A stretch of DNA of 7,996 bases from Actinomycetota bacterium (GTDB taxonomy: Bacteria > Actinomycetota > Acidimicrobiia > Acidimicrobiales > CADCSY01), in NCBI GenBank assembly GCA_019348335.1, contig JAHWJR010000038.1, positions 4,910-12,905 on the forward strand, written 5' to 3'. The notes below the pieces were generated by a model. It had not been told where the DNA came from, did not search any database, and worked only from the letters and a program-made list of their open reading frames with translations. Within the stretch, counting starts at the first letter, position 1. Every line of letters begins with the position of its first letter. Position numbers and translations under genes: made by a program. Of the stretch, positions 6,916 through 7,996 are shown piece by piece.

Positions 6916-7848
6916 TCAGGCGTGCCGGCCGGCGGACGCCCGATCGCCGTTGGGCCCCTGCACCGCCTGTGCGAACCCGGGGCGGGCGTCGAGGGTCCGG
7001 ATGGGGAAGGGGATGTCGATGCCGGCGGCGTCGTAGGCCCGCTTGACGGCCACGATCACCTCGTGCTGCACCCGGCGCACCTCGGCCTGGTGAGCCCCGG
7101 TCCAGTACCGCAGGTCGATGACCATGGCCGAGTCGCCGAACTCCACGAGGTACGCCTGGGGAGCCGGGTCGCTGTGCACTCCGTCGACCTGCGAGAGGGC
7201 ATCGAGTGCGACCTTGCAGGCCTCGTCGAGGTCGGCGTCGTAGTCCACGCCGACCAGGACCGACGTGCGCCGTGTCGGGAAGGCGGTGTGGACGAGCACG
7301 GCCGACTGGTACACGTCGGTGTTGGGGATGACGTAGCGCTGCCCGTCGAAGGTGCGCAGCTGGGTCTCCCGCAGGTTGATGAGCTCGACCGTGCCGTTCT
7401 TGCCGTCGACGTCGATCTGGTCGCCCTCCTCGAAGGGCCGGCGGACCAGCAGCAGGGCCCCGGCCAGGAGGTTCTGGAGGATGTCCTGGAAGGCGAAGCT
7501 GGCGGCGATGGAGAGCACACCCACGCCGGCGAGCAGGCTCGCAGGGTTCACGGACGGGAAGATCACCGCGGCCACGGCCAGGGTGAGGGCCACCAGGAGC
7601 ACTCCCTTGGCCAGCCCGCCGAACACCTGGGCGAAGCTGTGGTCCCGGCGGGCGGTGAGCCGCCGGCGCAGCAGCCGCACGGCCAGCCCGATGGCCACCC
7701 AGCCGACGACCAGCACCACCAGGCCCACGGCCAGGCGGGGCAGGGCGGCGAGCAGGCCCTCGGCCATGCCGGTGGCCGAACGGGTCACTTCGGGCACGGC
7801 ACGGGGTGCAGACGGTGTTGGCAGCTCACGTCTCCGGTCCGTACCCAC
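6916..7848 (-). CDS. MscS-family small-conductance mechanosensitive channel
   Basis: This 310-residue protein is an MscS-family channel, which releases solutes when turgor stretches the membrane. Membrane helices lie at about 34-58 and 81-100, followed by the pore-lining third helix, LLAGVGVLSIAASFAFQDIL (105-124) with QNLLAG (125-130), rich in Gly and Ala as required for pore packing. The beta domain carries family signatures PFEEGDQI (138-145), NGTVELINLRETQLRTFDG (151-169) and YVIPN (172-176), and the C-terminal alpha/beta domain runs to about 284. Length is normal for the family. The start is uncertain: GTG at 7846-7848 is the longest choice, but no candidate has a good ribosome-binding site, and residues 18, 21 and 28 (GTG, GTG, ATG) are alternatives with little effect on the channel. 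It is co-directional with the operon but separated by 68 bp, so it is probably a separate unit or only partly co-transcribed. Confidence 0.92.
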   Translation of the reverse strand: MGTDRRRELPTPSAPRAVPEVTRSATGMAEGLLAALPRLAVGLVVLVVGWVAIGLAVRLLRRRLTARRDHSFAQVFGGLAKGVLLVALTLAVAAVIFPSVNPASLLAGVGVLSIAASFAFQDILQNLLAGALLLVRRPFEEGDQIDVDGKNGTVELINLRETQLRTFDGQRYVIPNTDVYQSAVLVHTAFPTRRTSVLVGVDYDADLDEACKVALDALSQVDGVHSDPAPQAYLVEFGDSAMVIDLRYWTGAHQAEVRRVQHEVIVAVKRAYDAAGIDIPFPIRTLDARPGFAQAVQGPNGDRASAGRHA

Positions 7849-7878
7849 GCACCGGGCGAGGAAACGGGTGCGGCTGGT

Positions 7879-7927
7879 GAGGTCGTTGCCGGCGGGACGT
7901 CCTCGTCACACCGCCGGCAACGGCCTC
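7879..7927 (-). terminator. Long GC-rich hairpin, likely terminator of the upstream gene
   Basis: CGTTGCCGGCGG (7884-7895) pairs perfectly with CCGCCGGCAACG (7911-7922). After one unmatched or wobble position, GAGG (7879-7882) pairs with CCTC (7924-7927), and within the loop GACG (7896-7899) pairs with CGTC (7904-7907). On the minus strand it begins 15 nt after the TAG of the gene at the right edge, as expected for a terminator. No U-run follows, which is common for intrinsic terminators in high-GC actinobacteria, so termination is inferred rather than certain. Confidence 0.5.
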
Positions 7928-7942
7928 GGACCGGCGCCTCCG

Positions 7943-7996
7943 CTACGGGCAGGCGAAGGGGCTGATGGTCCGGCTGCGCTCGGCGGCGACGGCCAG
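7943..7996 (-). CDS. 3' end of an unidentified protein (partial)
   Basis: Reading the minus strand from the right edge gives 17 codons, LAVAAERSRTISPFACP, ending in TAG at 7943-7945. The frame is supported only by its position just before a strong hairpin and by the absence of another candidate. The Cys two residues from the end hints at an exported or disulfide-containing protein. No family can be named. Confidence 0.35.
   Translation of the reverse strand: MAVAAERSRTISPFACP

Noticed and set aside
6905..6929. GCCGGC inverted pair around the mscS stop codon as a terminator
   Set aside because: GCCGGC is a self-palindrome that recurs by chance in GC-rich DNA, the stem is only 6 bp, and no U-run follows.
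6673..7965. A 430-codon open frame antisense to the MscS gene
   Set aside because: Gly/Val/Asp/His-rich shadow of the channel gene; it crosses the intergenic hairpin and has no family signature.

Overview
This 8.0 kb window is very GC-rich and almost fully coding. Dense gene packing, GTG start codons on every complete gene and the protein families present point to a high-GC actinomycete-type bacterium. The exact lineage, perhaps Acidimicrobiia or a relative, cannot be fixed from the sequence alone. I see no rRNA, tRNA, CRISPR array, insertion sequence or prophage gene.

Layout from left to right: the last 21 codons of an unidentified + strand gene (1-66); a short G-rich spacer; an RDD-family membrane protein on the minus strand (91-822); a SpoIIM/DUF95-type membrane protein on the plus strand (826-1764), whose start codon lies 3 bp from the RDD start; then a tightly coupled minus-strand operon, transcribed right to left, running from 6847 down to 1742. 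In transcription order the operon encodes a multi-pass membrane protein resembling the GPD-phosphodiesterase membrane-domain family, a DUF4129 protein, a DUF4350 protein, a MoxR-type AAA+ ATPase and a DUF58 (vWA-like) protein. Upstream of it, also on the minus strand, is an MscS-family mechanosensitive channel (6916-7848). The right edge holds a strong hairpin and the last 17 codons of another minus-strand gene.

The core is a MoxR/DUF58 locus: an ATPase that in characterised relatives acts as a chaperone-like remodeller, a membrane-anchored vWA-like partner, and several membrane proteins with extracytoplasmic or cytosolic domains. From memory, the gene order and relative orientations match the Mycobacterium tuberculosis Rv3689-Rv3695 region (moxR2 = Rv3692), including the inverted SpoIIM-type gene and the RDD gene. 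This suggests an old, conserved but functionally uncharacterised actinobacterial cell-envelope module. Three of the four operon junctions are GTGA stop/start overlaps and the fourth is TAG immediately followed by GTG, so the five products are probably made by coupled translation and act together at the membrane.

The more unusual points are the abutting divergent RDD/SpoIIM starts with a possible ECF-type promoter for the RDD gene lying inside the SpoIIM gene, a degenerate metal-binding motif in the DUF58 protein, a small DPFA repeat in the first operon protein, and a long hairpin at the right edge.
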